Assembly: GCA_030544215.1 (NCBI GenBank)
Contig: JARZZO010000008.1
Coordinates: forward strand, 21,282,614-21,346,613
Direction of reading: 5' to 3'
Origin: Zantedeschia hybrid cultivar
Taxonomy: Eukaryota > Streptophyta > Magnoliopsida > Alismatales > Araceae
DNA length: 64,000 nucleotides
The notes below the pieces were generated by a model, which was given only the letters and a program-made list of their open reading frames with translations, was not told the DNA's origin and searched no databases. Below, piece after piece: positions 58,810 through 63,760 of the stretch; the stretch's first letter is position 1, and each line of letters starts with the position of its first letter. The position numbers and the translations under genes were made by a program.

Positions 58810-60305
58810 AAAATGAAAAAAAAAGAAAAAAAAAAGGGAAGAGGGCCTACTTGGACCCAAAGTTTCATATTGCAATAGAGGTAAGAGTTTCCTCAAGTAA
58901 CAAGGCCAGTTATTAGAAGATGTTTTAGAAGCTCATACTGCACAGCCAAGTCCTGTTTCCGTTGCCTCTTCTAATTGGTAGCTTGGGTCTGCTAGTGAAG
59001 TATGATAGAAGTTTCCCCTTGCTAGTACAAAAAAAAGAACAACTTGAAAAGAGGAATAGGGGAAGAGTGGGGTAACTGGACAGCTCCCAACAAACATCTG
59101 ACTGCTAGTTACCTGTTATTTATCCACCTTTTTGGTCATCTTAGTCTCTTAACTTATGCAGCCCTTCAGAGGATTGTTGACTATCACAAAATAATTGACT
59201 GGGATCATAACATCATTGTGGTTATTCATTTTACTTTCCATTGAAGATTTACACAGCTTAAAATTGGTTACCATCCTGACGCTGAGGCCAATTTTTGGCT
59301 TTCGTGACAGATGAGAAGCTCACTGTCAAAAACAAAAGAAAGGCATTTGAAGAAAAAAAAATATTTCTTGGATTGCTGCAGGAATTCACATTATTATTCT
59401 CAGTGGTGTGGGTTATCTTTGCTGTTAATCAATTAGGACTTGTATAGTTGCATATTGAGTCATGGGATTCCAGACTAGAGAATTTCTTTGAACGTAGTCT
59501 TTCTTTGACCATGGTCGGGTTTAACATCAGCCTGTGTTCCTTCTTGATGCTCTGGCTTAGCAACGTATTTCTTGATAGATTTTATGATTTTAGTTTTAGC
59601 TTTTCAAGTTCATCTGGTTTAGCTATTCCACACTTAAATATGATTCAACTGTATAATTTGGTACATGATCCTGTTTCTAGAATATGTTCTGGTGAGAGCA
59701 TACATCTGTATAACTTCACAACTAGGAGTACAATGGATCTGATGTTTTTTATCCTGTGAGTAATTTGGATCAAGGAGGACCTTTCCTTTTGGTTGACGGT
59801 GATTTGGACATCAGAAACCTATGTAACCCCGCACTGATAGGATAGATGGCGATCATGACAATTGAAAACTTTGTTCTGTCCCACCTTCAGTTTAGTCTTT
59901 ATCTACTGTTATCTGGATGTTAAGTCTTAATTTCAAAATGAGTAGGAACAAAATGAGAAATAAAGTCAAATTAATAGGTTCACTCTTCAGTATGCATTCA
60001 CTTTTCATGTTGCATGGGAACTTGTTATTTTTATATCAAAAGTGGATCAGTTTCCACCCTCAAATAAAATCAAATTAATCAGTTCCTCCTTCAGTACCTT
60101 TCAGCATGTTTAACAAATGCTTTTGCTTATACTACAGTTTGCTATACGAATGGTGACCTTGGAGCAGCAGGCTCTGGCAGCTGCAGCTCTCCTGGATGCT
60201 GAAAGGTTCTCTGGTTTTGCTGATGATTGTGGGGATAAGTCAGATGGCAATCTGCTAGAAGAAAAAGCTGGAGGCACTTCTTTAGGTGCTACTATTGGTG
60301 AAAAG
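22728..60305 (+). CDS. RPC3: DNA-directed RNA polymerase III subunit RPC3 (RPC82/C62 family), N-terminal half, exons 1-6
   Basis: The exons are 22728-22796, 22897-23044, 23426-23547, 44644-44731, 55585-55739 and 60138-60305. They are joined by GT-AG introns with matching phases (0, 1, 0, 1, 0) and give 250 uninterrupted codons. The protein starts MVGQHGLNLAVDVITSHFGD and continues with winged-helix segments (SLSLQEISRDTGLSQSRVKN, CLLVLVQHNCVQAY, QYMALFDNILHRTRFSKF, LLQHGRLTFDQLAMRA, QAHYVERCPRSEPF). It then reaches the TLEQQALAAAALLDAERF region. This order is that of RPC3, the tandem winged-helix subunit of the Pol III RPC3-RPC6-RPC7 initiation subcomplex in the nucleus. Homologues are about 500-550 residues, so the C-terminal half lies beyond 64000. 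Introns 3 and 4 are 21.1 and 10.9 kb, filled with transposable elements. Coding sequence shows no damage, so the gene is probably functional. Confidence 0.88.
23138..23396. mobile_element. Possible MITE in RPC3 intron 2
   Basis: The left end GCCCCTTAGTTTGGATGG and the right end read inward, TTAGGCCCTGTTTGGATGCA, are imperfect inverted repeats of a kind often seen in plant Tourist-like or hAT-like MITEs. There is no coding sequence, and no certain target duplication. Confidence 0.35.
23548..24501. other. Start of RPC3 intron 3, no gene
   Basis: This is AT-rich intron sequence after the donor GTAAGT at 23548. It has short A-rich tracts and no recognisable element before the LINE target site at 24502. 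Confidence 0.6.
24512..27795 (-). mobile_element. 5-prime-truncated L1-type LINE, 3.3 kb, in RPC3 intron 3
   Basis: The minus strand encodes, in order, the C-terminus of an APE-type endonuclease (SRLDRLLISTRWFEKFP, SDHTPLLL), a linker region, reverse transcriptase (YRPISLLNGCYKIGTKVMAN, SAFLKGRHILDN, then the catalytic QFADDTLLF at about 26310-26325), and the C-terminal zinc-binding region (LPAILWGVWNERNFRRF). The 3-prime end is a poly(A) seen as a T run at 24510-24521. GTTAAATCTT occurs at 24502-24511 and 27796-27805, a 10-bp target duplication. Several stops and frameshifts break ORF2, including a TGA just before 26401. ORF1 and most of the endonuclease are missing, as expected from incomplete reverse transcription. 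Confidence 0.88.
27806..29099. other. RPC3 intron 3, no gene recognised
   Basis: Unclassified sequence. It has short G runs at about 28172-28188 and 28700-28730. An open frame at 27848-28054 and others here show no motif. Confidence 0.4.
29100..29312. repeat. Foldback element, about 210 bp
   Basis: The left arm contains CCTAATCCAACTATTTACAA and ACAAAAAAGCCC. The right arm contains GGGCTTTTTT and AAATAGTTGGATTAGAGGGG, its imperfect reverse complement. The centre is near 29192. This is MITE-like, with no coding sequence and no certain target duplication. Confidence 0.5.
29380..31210 (-). mobile_element. 5-prime-truncated L1-type LINE fragment
   Basis: The minus strand keeps part of the reverse transcriptase (LQFADDTLLFTSGRGE at about 30960) and GLKINYDKSEV. 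Then come the linker (LHLIKWDNVCRSKKKGGVSL), the segment DDGGCRVWWK, and the zinc-binding domain (LPNKIRLFLWKIAWNRLPT, C-x2-type cysteines, MLWAIWFE). Frames change several times and the 5-prime half is missing. No poly(A) run or target duplication is obvious, so the ends are approximate. It is related to, but distinct from, the copy at 24512-27795. Confidence 0.8.
31457..32009 (+). mobile_element. hAT-type MITE, 553 bp (copy A of a two-copy family)
   Basis: Ends are CTATGTAGTTAGAGG and ATAACATAG, with an exact 8-bp duplication GAATAAAC at 31449-31456 and 32010-32017. Both ends carry dense GGCGA/GCCTC motifs (GAGGCGAGCGAGGCGA, GCCTAGGCGATCGCCTAGGC-like). The interior is AT-rich and non-coding. 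The same element lies at 60545-61080 in the opposite orientation. Confidence 0.9.
32266..33065. other. Unclassified segment rich in ATCGGCCGAT-type palindromes
   Basis: Motifs such as GTATCGGCCGATA, ACCGGTATCGGCC and GAATCGGCCGATCC cluster at both edges of this segment, resembling the subterminal repeats of a MITE or hAT element. The middle is AT-rich, followed by a GA-rich and a G-rich tract. Similar CGGCCGATT motifs occur at 63455-63600. I could not find clean inverted termini or a target duplication. Confidence 0.4.
33066..33813 (+). pseudogene. LINE ORF2 C-terminal fragment (zinc-binding region)
   Basis: The plus strand encodes EDRRVWG, then after a frameshift TFKVNALTRILNDGGCRMWW, WSKLPNKIKVFLWKVAWRRL and CLFCGICEENIDRLFCQCGI. 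This is the cysteine-rich RVT-associated zinc-binding domain of plant L1 elements. It closely parallels the minus-strand LINE at 29539-30165. The 3-prime end continues at 42345 after the LTR retrotransposon. Confidence 0.82.
33814..35621 (-). repeat. 3-prime LTR (1808 bp) of the gag-protease element
   Basis: This copy is about 220 bp longer than the other LTR. It contains a 30-bp class tandem duplication (CTCCTAAACGAGCATAATCA onward, 34065-34125) and a longer repeat of the TTTTATAGAAGAGAATT / GAATTTCAAAT block at about 34765-35010, which occurs once in the other copy. Apart from this the two LTRs differ at only a few percent of positions by eye. A palindrome lies at 34592-34616. Confidence 0.9.
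35622..36951 (-). other. Internal 3-prime region of the gag-protease element, no gene
   Basis: The expected pol domains are absent. An open frame on the opposite strand (35814-36209) has hydrophobic stretches but no recognisable motif and is probably chance. The polypurine tract beside the LTR is weak (TTGAGAGATG on the minus strand). Confidence 0.5.
36952..37837 (-). pseudogene. Retropepsin (aspartic protease) region
   Basis: The minus strand encodes LLNQLPKKMKDPGTPLISC, then the active-site motif DLGASVNLLP, LQLADRSIKMSRGLIEDV and the flap-end motif ILGRPFLDTAKANI. This is the gypsy retropepsin of Athila-like elements, where DLGAS replaces the usual DSGAS. The frame is joined to gag with a TAA in between (at about 37856) and shifts after the protease, near 37290. 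The part down to 36952 (ending HIVRHAKSRGEL) has no known domain. Confidence 0.82.
37856..39699 (-). pseudogene. Gag region, broken
   Basis: Three segments in sequence form one gag. The first is the N-terminal retrotransposon gag domain (LPSFYGNTNEDPYKHLDEF, TKDKAKYWLGTIG, WPEMQQEFLKKFY). The second contains YHHGLSRW-like sequence, TFYEGLDAQYRQMVDASCGG and a degenerate knuckle (CANPTHHVSEC). The third is a Gln/Asn-rich tail with LEAQLGQIADT, typical of Athila-like gags. A frameshift near 39460, a TGA at about 39275 (Trp expected) and a TAA near 38735 break it. Gag would form virus-like particles in the cytoplasm; this copy cannot make the full protein. Confidence 0.82.
39700..40732 (-). other. 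5-prime leader of the gag-protease element, no gene
   Basis: This AT-rich leader runs from the primer-binding site to gag. An open frame on the other strand (40379-40618) is Met/Ile/Lys-rich and not credible. Confidence 0.6.
40733..40749 (-). other. Primer-binding site, tRNA-Asp type
   Basis: The plus strand reads CCCCGGCGACGGTGCCA, close to the 3-prime end of plant tRNA-Asp (CCCCGGCAACGGCGCCA, 15 of 17 from memory). It lies 5 bp inside the right LTR, fixing that LTR as the 5-prime one. tRNA-Asp priming is usual for Athila/Tat elements. Confidence 0.75.
40755..42344 (-). repeat. 5-prime LTR (1590 bp) of the gag-protease element
   Basis: It starts TGATCACTTGAAATT and ends TTATCA on the plus strand, matching the left LTR apart from the length changes described there. 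It contains a 26-bp perfect palindrome at 41504-41529 (half-site GCTACAGTACCCG) after a GA-rich tract. AT-rich TTGAATTTTGAATT repeats lie at 41700-41930. Confidence 0.9.
42534..43085 (-). mobile_element. LINE 3-prime tail fragment
   Basis: The minus strand encodes CLCGRADECIDHLVTNPFSVQLW and MWQLILHATLWSRWGERNVRIF, the end of the L1 zinc-binding region. A T run at 42530-42540 marks the poly(A). Only about 550 bp survive and ORF2 upstream is missing. A short similarity between the flanks (TGGGATGT and TGGGACGT) may be a diverged target duplication. Confidence 0.7.
43086..43732. other. RPC3 intron 3, no element recognised
   Basis: No gene or repeat could be assigned. The sequence is of mixed composition and lies between the LINE tail and the TRIM-like element. 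Confidence 0.4.
43733..44073 (+). mobile_element. TRIM-like miniature LTR retrotransposon, about 340 bp
   Basis: Two diverged direct repeats of about 118-120 bp lie at 43733-43850 and 43954-44073, both starting TGT and ending ACA. They share landmarks such as TATTCA..AGCCACTC, GGGCCTCTAC/GAGCCTCTCC, CCACTAA and TTTTTTGG/TTTTGGG. Directly after the first comes TGGTATTATAG, like the tRNA-Met primer site TGGTATCAGAG. Directly before the second is the purine tract GGGGGGGAA. The 100-bp interior has no gene. No matching 5-bp duplication remains, and the LTRs are clearly old. Confidence 0.55.
44074..44643 (+). other. End of RPC3 intron 3, with C23 tract
   Basis: A run of 23 C (44553-44575), preceded by TCTCTCTC, lies about 70 bp upstream of the exon 4 acceptor (GGCAG at 44639-44643). 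It may act as an unusually long polypyrimidine element. There is no gene here. Confidence 0.6.
44644..44731 (+). CDS. RPC3: RPC3 exon 4
   Basis: It encodes CEALLEGLLQHGRLTFDQLA and MRAASRQAE, the second winged-helix unit. The exon begins in phase 0 after a 21,096-bp intron and ends in phase 1 at GAAG before GTAAGC. It is isolated by transposable elements on both sides yet has no damage. Confidence 0.85.
44732..46249. other. Start of RPC3 intron 4, no gene recognised
   Basis: The sequence has no clear open frames. It may include decayed gypsy pol sequence leading to the terminus near 46250, but I could not read any pol domain. Confidence 0.35.
46250..46860 (+). mobile_element. Possible gypsy 3-prime terminus and LTR remnant
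   Basis: The stretch TTTTAAGGACGAAATCTTAATAAGGAGAGAGTG followed by TGTAAGCACC closely resembles the polypurine junction of chromovirus-type gypsy elements (end of the polyprotein, purine tract, then an LTR starting TGTAA). The LTR would begin at 46275. Its right end is not clear because the next element starts at about 46861. Confidence 0.4.
46861..47644 (+). repeat. 5-prime LTR of the Tat-type element, with internal 127-bp tandem repeat
   Basis: The segment begins TGATGGATGAAAG and ends CAAATCA immediately before the primer-site sequence TCTTTTGGCGCCGTC. A 127-bp unit starting GGCCCTTAA(T/C)GTGTTCTC-like is repeated at 47418 and 47545, with the second copy running into the LTR end. Without the second LTR the left end is inferred. 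Confidence 0.6.
47645..49573 (+). pseudogene. Tat-type gag and N-terminal retropepsin, broken
   Basis: The gag core reads LKTYDGTKDLDDHLQMFEST, IKCWAFPTTLEGNA, NSIDNFRELC and RHKKGESLRRYWAYLYEVAL (about 48465-48800), interrupted by several stops. A knuckle-like block YDHFTSECYDLRREIKSLIK and GYLKNYVANGG lies near 48990-49085. The protease begins at about 49331 with PHNDALVIEVDITGYPVKRV and the active-site motif DNGSLLDILF. It is cut at the solo LTR insertion. This is a typical Tat gag-protease arrangement. Confidence 0.75.
49574..53334. mobile_element. Solo LTR, about 3.76 kb, inserted in the Tat protease
   Basis: GAACT flanks the segment (49569-49573 and 53335-53339), and Tat protease sequence is found on both sides. 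The ends TGTTTGG and CCCAACA make TGTT/AACA inverted termini. A start at 49585 after a second GAACT is also possible. The left half is AT-rich, with repeated GGTATTTTGGTAATTTT-like motifs (50030-50600). The right half has a GC-rich tract (51806-52590). No gag or pol is present. The proline-rich open frames at 51748-52588 on both strands are composition artefacts. Confidence 0.75.
53335..53570 (+). pseudogene. Tat retropepsin C-terminal part, after the solo LTR
   Basis: The plus strand reads NSTIVGHLRLNSQWPTSLLP, corresponding to the YNAILGR..LNS block of Tat proteases. It then reads KKGIGKTQGNQYVSRQTYLA in another frame. About 25 residues expected between the two protease halves are missing. 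The sequence then decays, and 53570-53734 holds no recognisable feature. Confidence 0.6.
53735..54042 (+). repeat. Tandem repeat, about 85-bp unit, three to four copies
   Basis: A unit marked by GCCTYGYMTYGYAGGRAAGG and CCCTCAGATRRGAYTAAA recurs at about 53800, 53885, 53970 and 54030. It is diverged and non-coding, and the MITE-like element begins inside the last unit. Confidence 0.7.
54043..54673. mobile_element. hAT-like MITE, 631 bp
   Basis: The ends are TAGGGATGTAAA and TTTACATCCCTA, a perfect 12-bp inverted repeat of the TAGGG hAT type. Subterminal TTATCCTTATCC motifs occur at both ends. It is AT-rich and non-coding. The flanks (CTCACAAG and GTCGTGAG) are not an intact 8-bp duplication, so either the flanks mutated or it arose by rearrangement. 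Confidence 0.7.
54834..55274 (+). pseudogene. Fragment with 'putative gypsy type transposon' domain
   Basis: The plus strand encodes TYQISEEYTLVMPSERERIF-like sequence, then FMAYEAMFEAGFRLPIHPFV and EELPNFLQVVP. This is the start of the plant domain found in proteins linked to gypsy elements (PF04195). The usual continuation (PAQLAPNAW and onward) is missing, because the sequence changes after 55218. It lies 310 bp upstream of RPC3 exon 5 but is not part of that gene. Confidence 0.6.
55585..55739 (+). CDS. RPC3: RPC3 exon 5
   Basis: It encodes GGITFRDSLRSSLDKLIQAH, YVERCPRSEPF and a charged linker SEDETSTTRKRGVKLSA. The acceptor is TTCTTCAG and the donor GTATGC. Alternative donors (GTTAAG at 55725) would drop four codons. 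YVERCP is the hallmark block of RPC3. Confidence 0.86.
55965..56029 (+). repeat. Possible RTE-type LINE or SINE 3-prime tail
   Basis: TTACCCCAAATAAGTGGGGTATAAGGCGC followed by (ATG)6-like repeats resembles the stem-loop and short tandem tail that end plant RTE LINEs and the SINEs that share it. Only about 65 bp are recognisable. Confidence 0.45.
56030..58181. other. RPC3 intron 5, no gene recognised
   Basis: This is unclassified sequence with a few short open frames (for example 56912-57097) that have no motif. The stretch at 57300-57420 has short palindromic GACTCGCTCGAGTC-like sequence. Confidence 0.4.
58182..58741. mobile_element. Non-autonomous hAT MITE, 560 bp, same ends as the 5.8 kb hAT
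   Basis: The ends TAGGGCTGTAAACGGG and, read inward, TAGGGCTGTCAACGG match the element at 3227-9045. The 8-bp duplication CTTCTATT is exact (58174-58181 and 58742-58749). Both arms carry TTTCCGTTTCCGAT/ATCGGAAACGG repeats like those in the large element. It has no transposase and could be moved by the protein encoded at 5772-8300. Confidence 0.93.
58754..58808. repeat. Microsatellite C(n)-(CA)n
   Basis: A run of about 14 C passes into about 20 CA dinucleotides, ending in ACAAACACACA. It lies 12 bp outside the right end of the MITE. Confidence 0.93.
58809..60137. other. End of RPC3 intron 5, no gene
   Basis: This is AT-rich intron sequence. The short frames at 59044-59244 and 59448-59759 show no domain. 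It ends with the acceptor CTACAG at 60132-60137. Confidence 0.5.
60138..60305 (+). CDS. RPC3: RPC3 exon 6 (last exon in window)
   Basis: It encodes FAIRMVTLEQQALAAAALLD and AERFSGFADD, then an acidic linker to TIGEK. This is the linker region between the N-terminal winged helices and the rest of RPC3. It is phase 0 at both ends, with donor GTTAGT. No later exon was found in the remaining 3.7 kb, so intron 6 extends past the window. Confidence 0.82.
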
Positions 60306-60473
60306 GTTAGTGCCACGATCATTTTATGCTTGTTAAATGGAACTTCATGCAGGTGTATACAAATTATCTCAATATAGGGTACTAGTTTATTGTTTATGTA
60401 GTCATGAGTCAACCAGAAATTGTCAACAGGCTATAAGTTGTAAAGTTGTTTGGGTGAGGGTCATTTGGATGTA

Positions 60474-61402
60474 TTGGTTTAGTGCCATATGGAGAGCTAT
60501 GCCAGTTTATATGCTTGTTTCTTGAAACAATGGTTCTTGGGAATCTATGTTATCAAAGGCGATCGCCTCGCTCACCTAGGTGATGAACTAGGTTGAGGCG
60601 AGCTAGGAACGCCTCGCCTTGCCTTATGTTCGCCTCACTCACTCAGGCACTTGCCTAGGAGGTCTATGCCAAACACTTGTTTCTTTTTTTACTTATTCTT
60701 AATTATTCCAATGGCTAATGCCTCTTTTAACAATGTCCAATAGCTTTTTTCTCTTACATGTTGTCACATTTTTTTCCTTTTTTCCTTATACGTTGCTACA
60801 TTTTATCTTATTTTTAATGATTTTTAGGACCACGCACTACTTACATGAGTACTTTATATAAATTGGTCATTACATGTTAGACATGATCAATTTTTTCTCA
60901 AGGTCTTACATATGATTATTTTGGATGTTTTCTTTATTTTCTTCATCCTGTCATTTTCTTCATTCATGGTGATGACTAAGAGAAAACACATCGCCTCAAA
61001 CGCCTAGGCGATCGCCTAGGCATTTGAGGATGAGGCAAACCCCTGGTCGCCTCGCTCACCTCTCGCCTCTGACTACATAGTTGGGAATCAAATGCATGGT
61101 TATTTGGCTTGTTGTTTACCTCGGTTAGTTCCACAACTTATGATGCACATGCTTCATTATTTATTGGAATATTCTACTTCTGCAAGCCTATCATTGGTTG
61201 TCTCTACTGCACATCCCTTTTAGTGTCAAACTCTAAACATATTGGTTTAATGCCATATGGAGAACTATGCCAGTTTATGTGCTTGTTCCTTGAAACCATG
61301 GTTCTTGGGAGGCAAATGCATGGTTATTTGTCTTGTTCTTCACCTCGGTTACTTTTACAACCTATGATTAGCAGGCTTTATTTTTTATTGTAATGCTCTA
61401 CA
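60474..61402. repeat. Diverged tandem duplication in RPC3 intron 6, first copy split by a MITE
   Basis: Copy 1 is 60474-60544 plus 61089-61177, and copy 2 is 61241-61402. Both run ATTGGTTTA(G/A)TGCCATATGG, then GAAAC(A/C)ATGGTTCTTGGGA, CAAATGCATGGTTATTTG, ending T(C)TCTAC. Each copy is about 160 bp. The MITE at 60545-61080 is only in copy 1. Confidence 0.8.
60545..61080 (-). mobile_element. hAT-type MITE, 536 bp (copy B, inverted relative to copy A)
   Basis: Ends are CTATGTTATCAAAGGCG and GACTACATAG, with the exact 8-bp duplication TTGGGAAT (60537-60544 and 61081-61088). Its sequence is the reverse complement of the element at 31457-32009, including GGCGATCGCC arms and an AT-rich middle. Confidence 0.9.
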
Positions 61403-62359
61403 AGCTGATGCGGGACAGCAGGGTGAATCTGGAGGAAGGGCTCGGAGGCCAGGGAAGAAGAATAAGAAAGGGCAAGAAGGCACGACTGAACAGGGAAGGA
61501 AGAGGGGGGGGGGGAGAAGATGATCACAGGGGCATCTCACCCCTTCACACCAACCCTTCTTCGGGTTCTACACGCATACACAGCACAGTGGCGGCTGCAA
61601 CAGGAAACCTTCTCTTCTTTTTCTTCTCATTTTAATCATTGGGTTTCCCAAAAGGGAATACATGGATATATATAGGCCCCAAAAAGGAAGTCCTAATAAG
61701 AAAATTACCAAGCTACTCTTAGGACTCCTAAAATAGCAAAAACATGCAGAAAAAAATAAATAAAATATAAAATATATCAATTGGGCCTCTAATGGGCCAA
61801 ACAAAATACAACAAAGACTTTTTGTTCTGTTTCTGCGGTTCTTGGATTCCCATCATTCTCCTCTGGTTCGAGAAAATTCGCCTTCGAATTTTAAAATGCG
61901 CCAATATACATATGTGGACGGCTGGTCTACTATAAGGAACTTCAAGCAGATGGTCATATCAAGAACCTCAAACTAGTCCGCTGCATACTAATCACAAAAG
62001 GTCTGCCATACCAGATCAATAAGATCCGATCCTGACTCCACAACTAACAGAGGATCTGAACTTGCTGGAGAATTGAAGCCAGGACCACCACTGCATAATA
62101 AGCCAGCATCAGACACAAGAGCATCTAGCATGTGCAACCCAGAATCAACAAATAGGCTGTGATCCCATGAATCCATAACCGCTAACTCAGTAGCAGCTGT
62201 CAACAATGGTCTATCCTCGAATACATTATTTGATATCAAACAAAGTCCAGACTCAATAAACAAGTCAGCATCTGAGGCATTCTCAACTATAGTTGCAACA
62301 CATGCAAGGGTTGGTGTCTCCACCTTGGCCACTTTCTGCTCCAGAGGTGTCGATGTAAC

Positions 62360-62760
62360 TTTAGCAGAAACATAAGCTTCAAAGAAAAATTACCCTTCAA
62401 GTGTGATGGCTGTAGCATGCACTGGGATTGCTCAAAATTCATGGTGGCATACCGCTCTTGTAACCACTCAGACCCTACAATGATGGAGAAGCCTCCTGAG
62501 GGAAAAATCTTAGTCCAAGCTCCATCAAAGTACCTAAAGTCTGTTGACTAAGTATGCTCTTGACATTTCACATGAAACTCAAGAAAAGCATGGTCATGCT
62601 CAACAATAATTTCACCGGTTTGAGATAATCGATCCACAATTCCTTGGGAGATATAATTGCCACTTCGGAGTGGATCAAATCTCAAAGCAACAACCTTCTC
62701 ATTTGGCAATTGAACTAGAGTGCGAAAATAAGGGGAAAGCATGAGACCAGATTTCAAGTT
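62360..62760 (-). pseudogene. Unrecognised ORF of the right-edge LTR element
   Basis: The minus strand encodes a segment with VVALRFDPLRSGNYISQGIV and EHDHAFLEFHVKCQEH. After one stop (TAG at about 62548) it continues with YFDGAWTKIFPSGGFSIIVG and SEWLQERYA. The composition is that of a real protein rather than chance, but I cannot assign a family. It may be a cargo or structural gene of the LTR element. Confidence 0.35.
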
Positions 62761-63299
62761 GTGTTGTCCGACGAGTCAGTGGAGCACTAAACAAGGTCAG
62801 CACGTCATAAGGAATCCGTTGATGCGATTCGCTCGCAAAACGGAGATCAAATGGGTGACCTTGAAATACGTGCAATGATGGCATACAAAATAAAGTACTG
62901 TCTGAACTGTTGCACACTGAAATTGGGTGGGCCTCGTTGAGACGAGACCAACGCCGCTGACGGCGCTTAAATCGGAGTTTGGGAGGACCTCGAGCGACAC
63001 GTGTCCTCGTAAGGTGTTCAAGTGCGGCACACAAAACGAGACACTACTAGCGAACAGAACGTACAGTGATGTCAGCCTTGCTGATACGAACCCAATGGCG
63101 CAAGCGGCTCGCAAATCGGAGCACATACGCGATCATGGCGCTGTTGGTGCGATAGGACTCGAACCGGCTTGGGCTAGGGCTCGGTCAACTGGTTCGGGCC
63201 AGGGCTTGAGTCGGGTTGTGATAGGCTCGAACCAGCTGGCTTGGGCTCGGTCAAACCGCGTTGACTTGGCTGGAACTTAACAGATCGGCCCCTTCTTCT

Positions 63300-63760
63300 C
63301 CTTCTTGAACCCTAGCACTGGACACAGAGAGAGAGAAATGGAACAGCGGCGGCCGCAACCATGGGGGCGGGCGGCTTCGGGAGGTAGGGCGGACGACAGC
63401 AGTGGAGACGGTTCTGGCGGCACCGGTAGAGGCCGGTGGAGGCATGGATTGCGGACTCGGCCGATTTCGATCTGAATCGGCCGATTCGAATCGGAATTGG
63501 CATGTTTCGATCCGATTCGGGGGGGATTTCACTATTCATCCCCCCGATTAAAAAAAAAAAAATAGTGTGAATCGGTCTGAATCGGGCCAAATCGGACTGG
63601 ACCGGCTTTGGGCGAGATTTGGATCCCCCCTTAAGGGGGCCGATCCAGCCAGCAACAACAACGTTTCTGCTGCTGCTGCTGGCCTTCTCCCCTTCCCCCA
63701 GCCCCTCCCCCTCCCCCGGCCGCCACTCGCCGCCGTTGGCAACTTGACCCCCAAAACAGG
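63300..63760. other. G/C-rich stretch with CGGCCGATT repeats, no gene
   Basis: AATCGG and its complement CCGATT recur about ten times at 63455-63600, forming short palindromes on either side of an A12 run. The flanks are Gly/Arg- or Pro-coding only by composition. Similar motifs occur at 32280-33050. Confidence 0.4.

Noticed and set aside
61393..61635. Possible RPC3 exon 7 (Lys/Arg/Gly-rich frame)
   Set aside because: It coincides with the LTR start at 61406, has no match to RPC3 after the TLEQQ region and lacks a good acceptor in phase.
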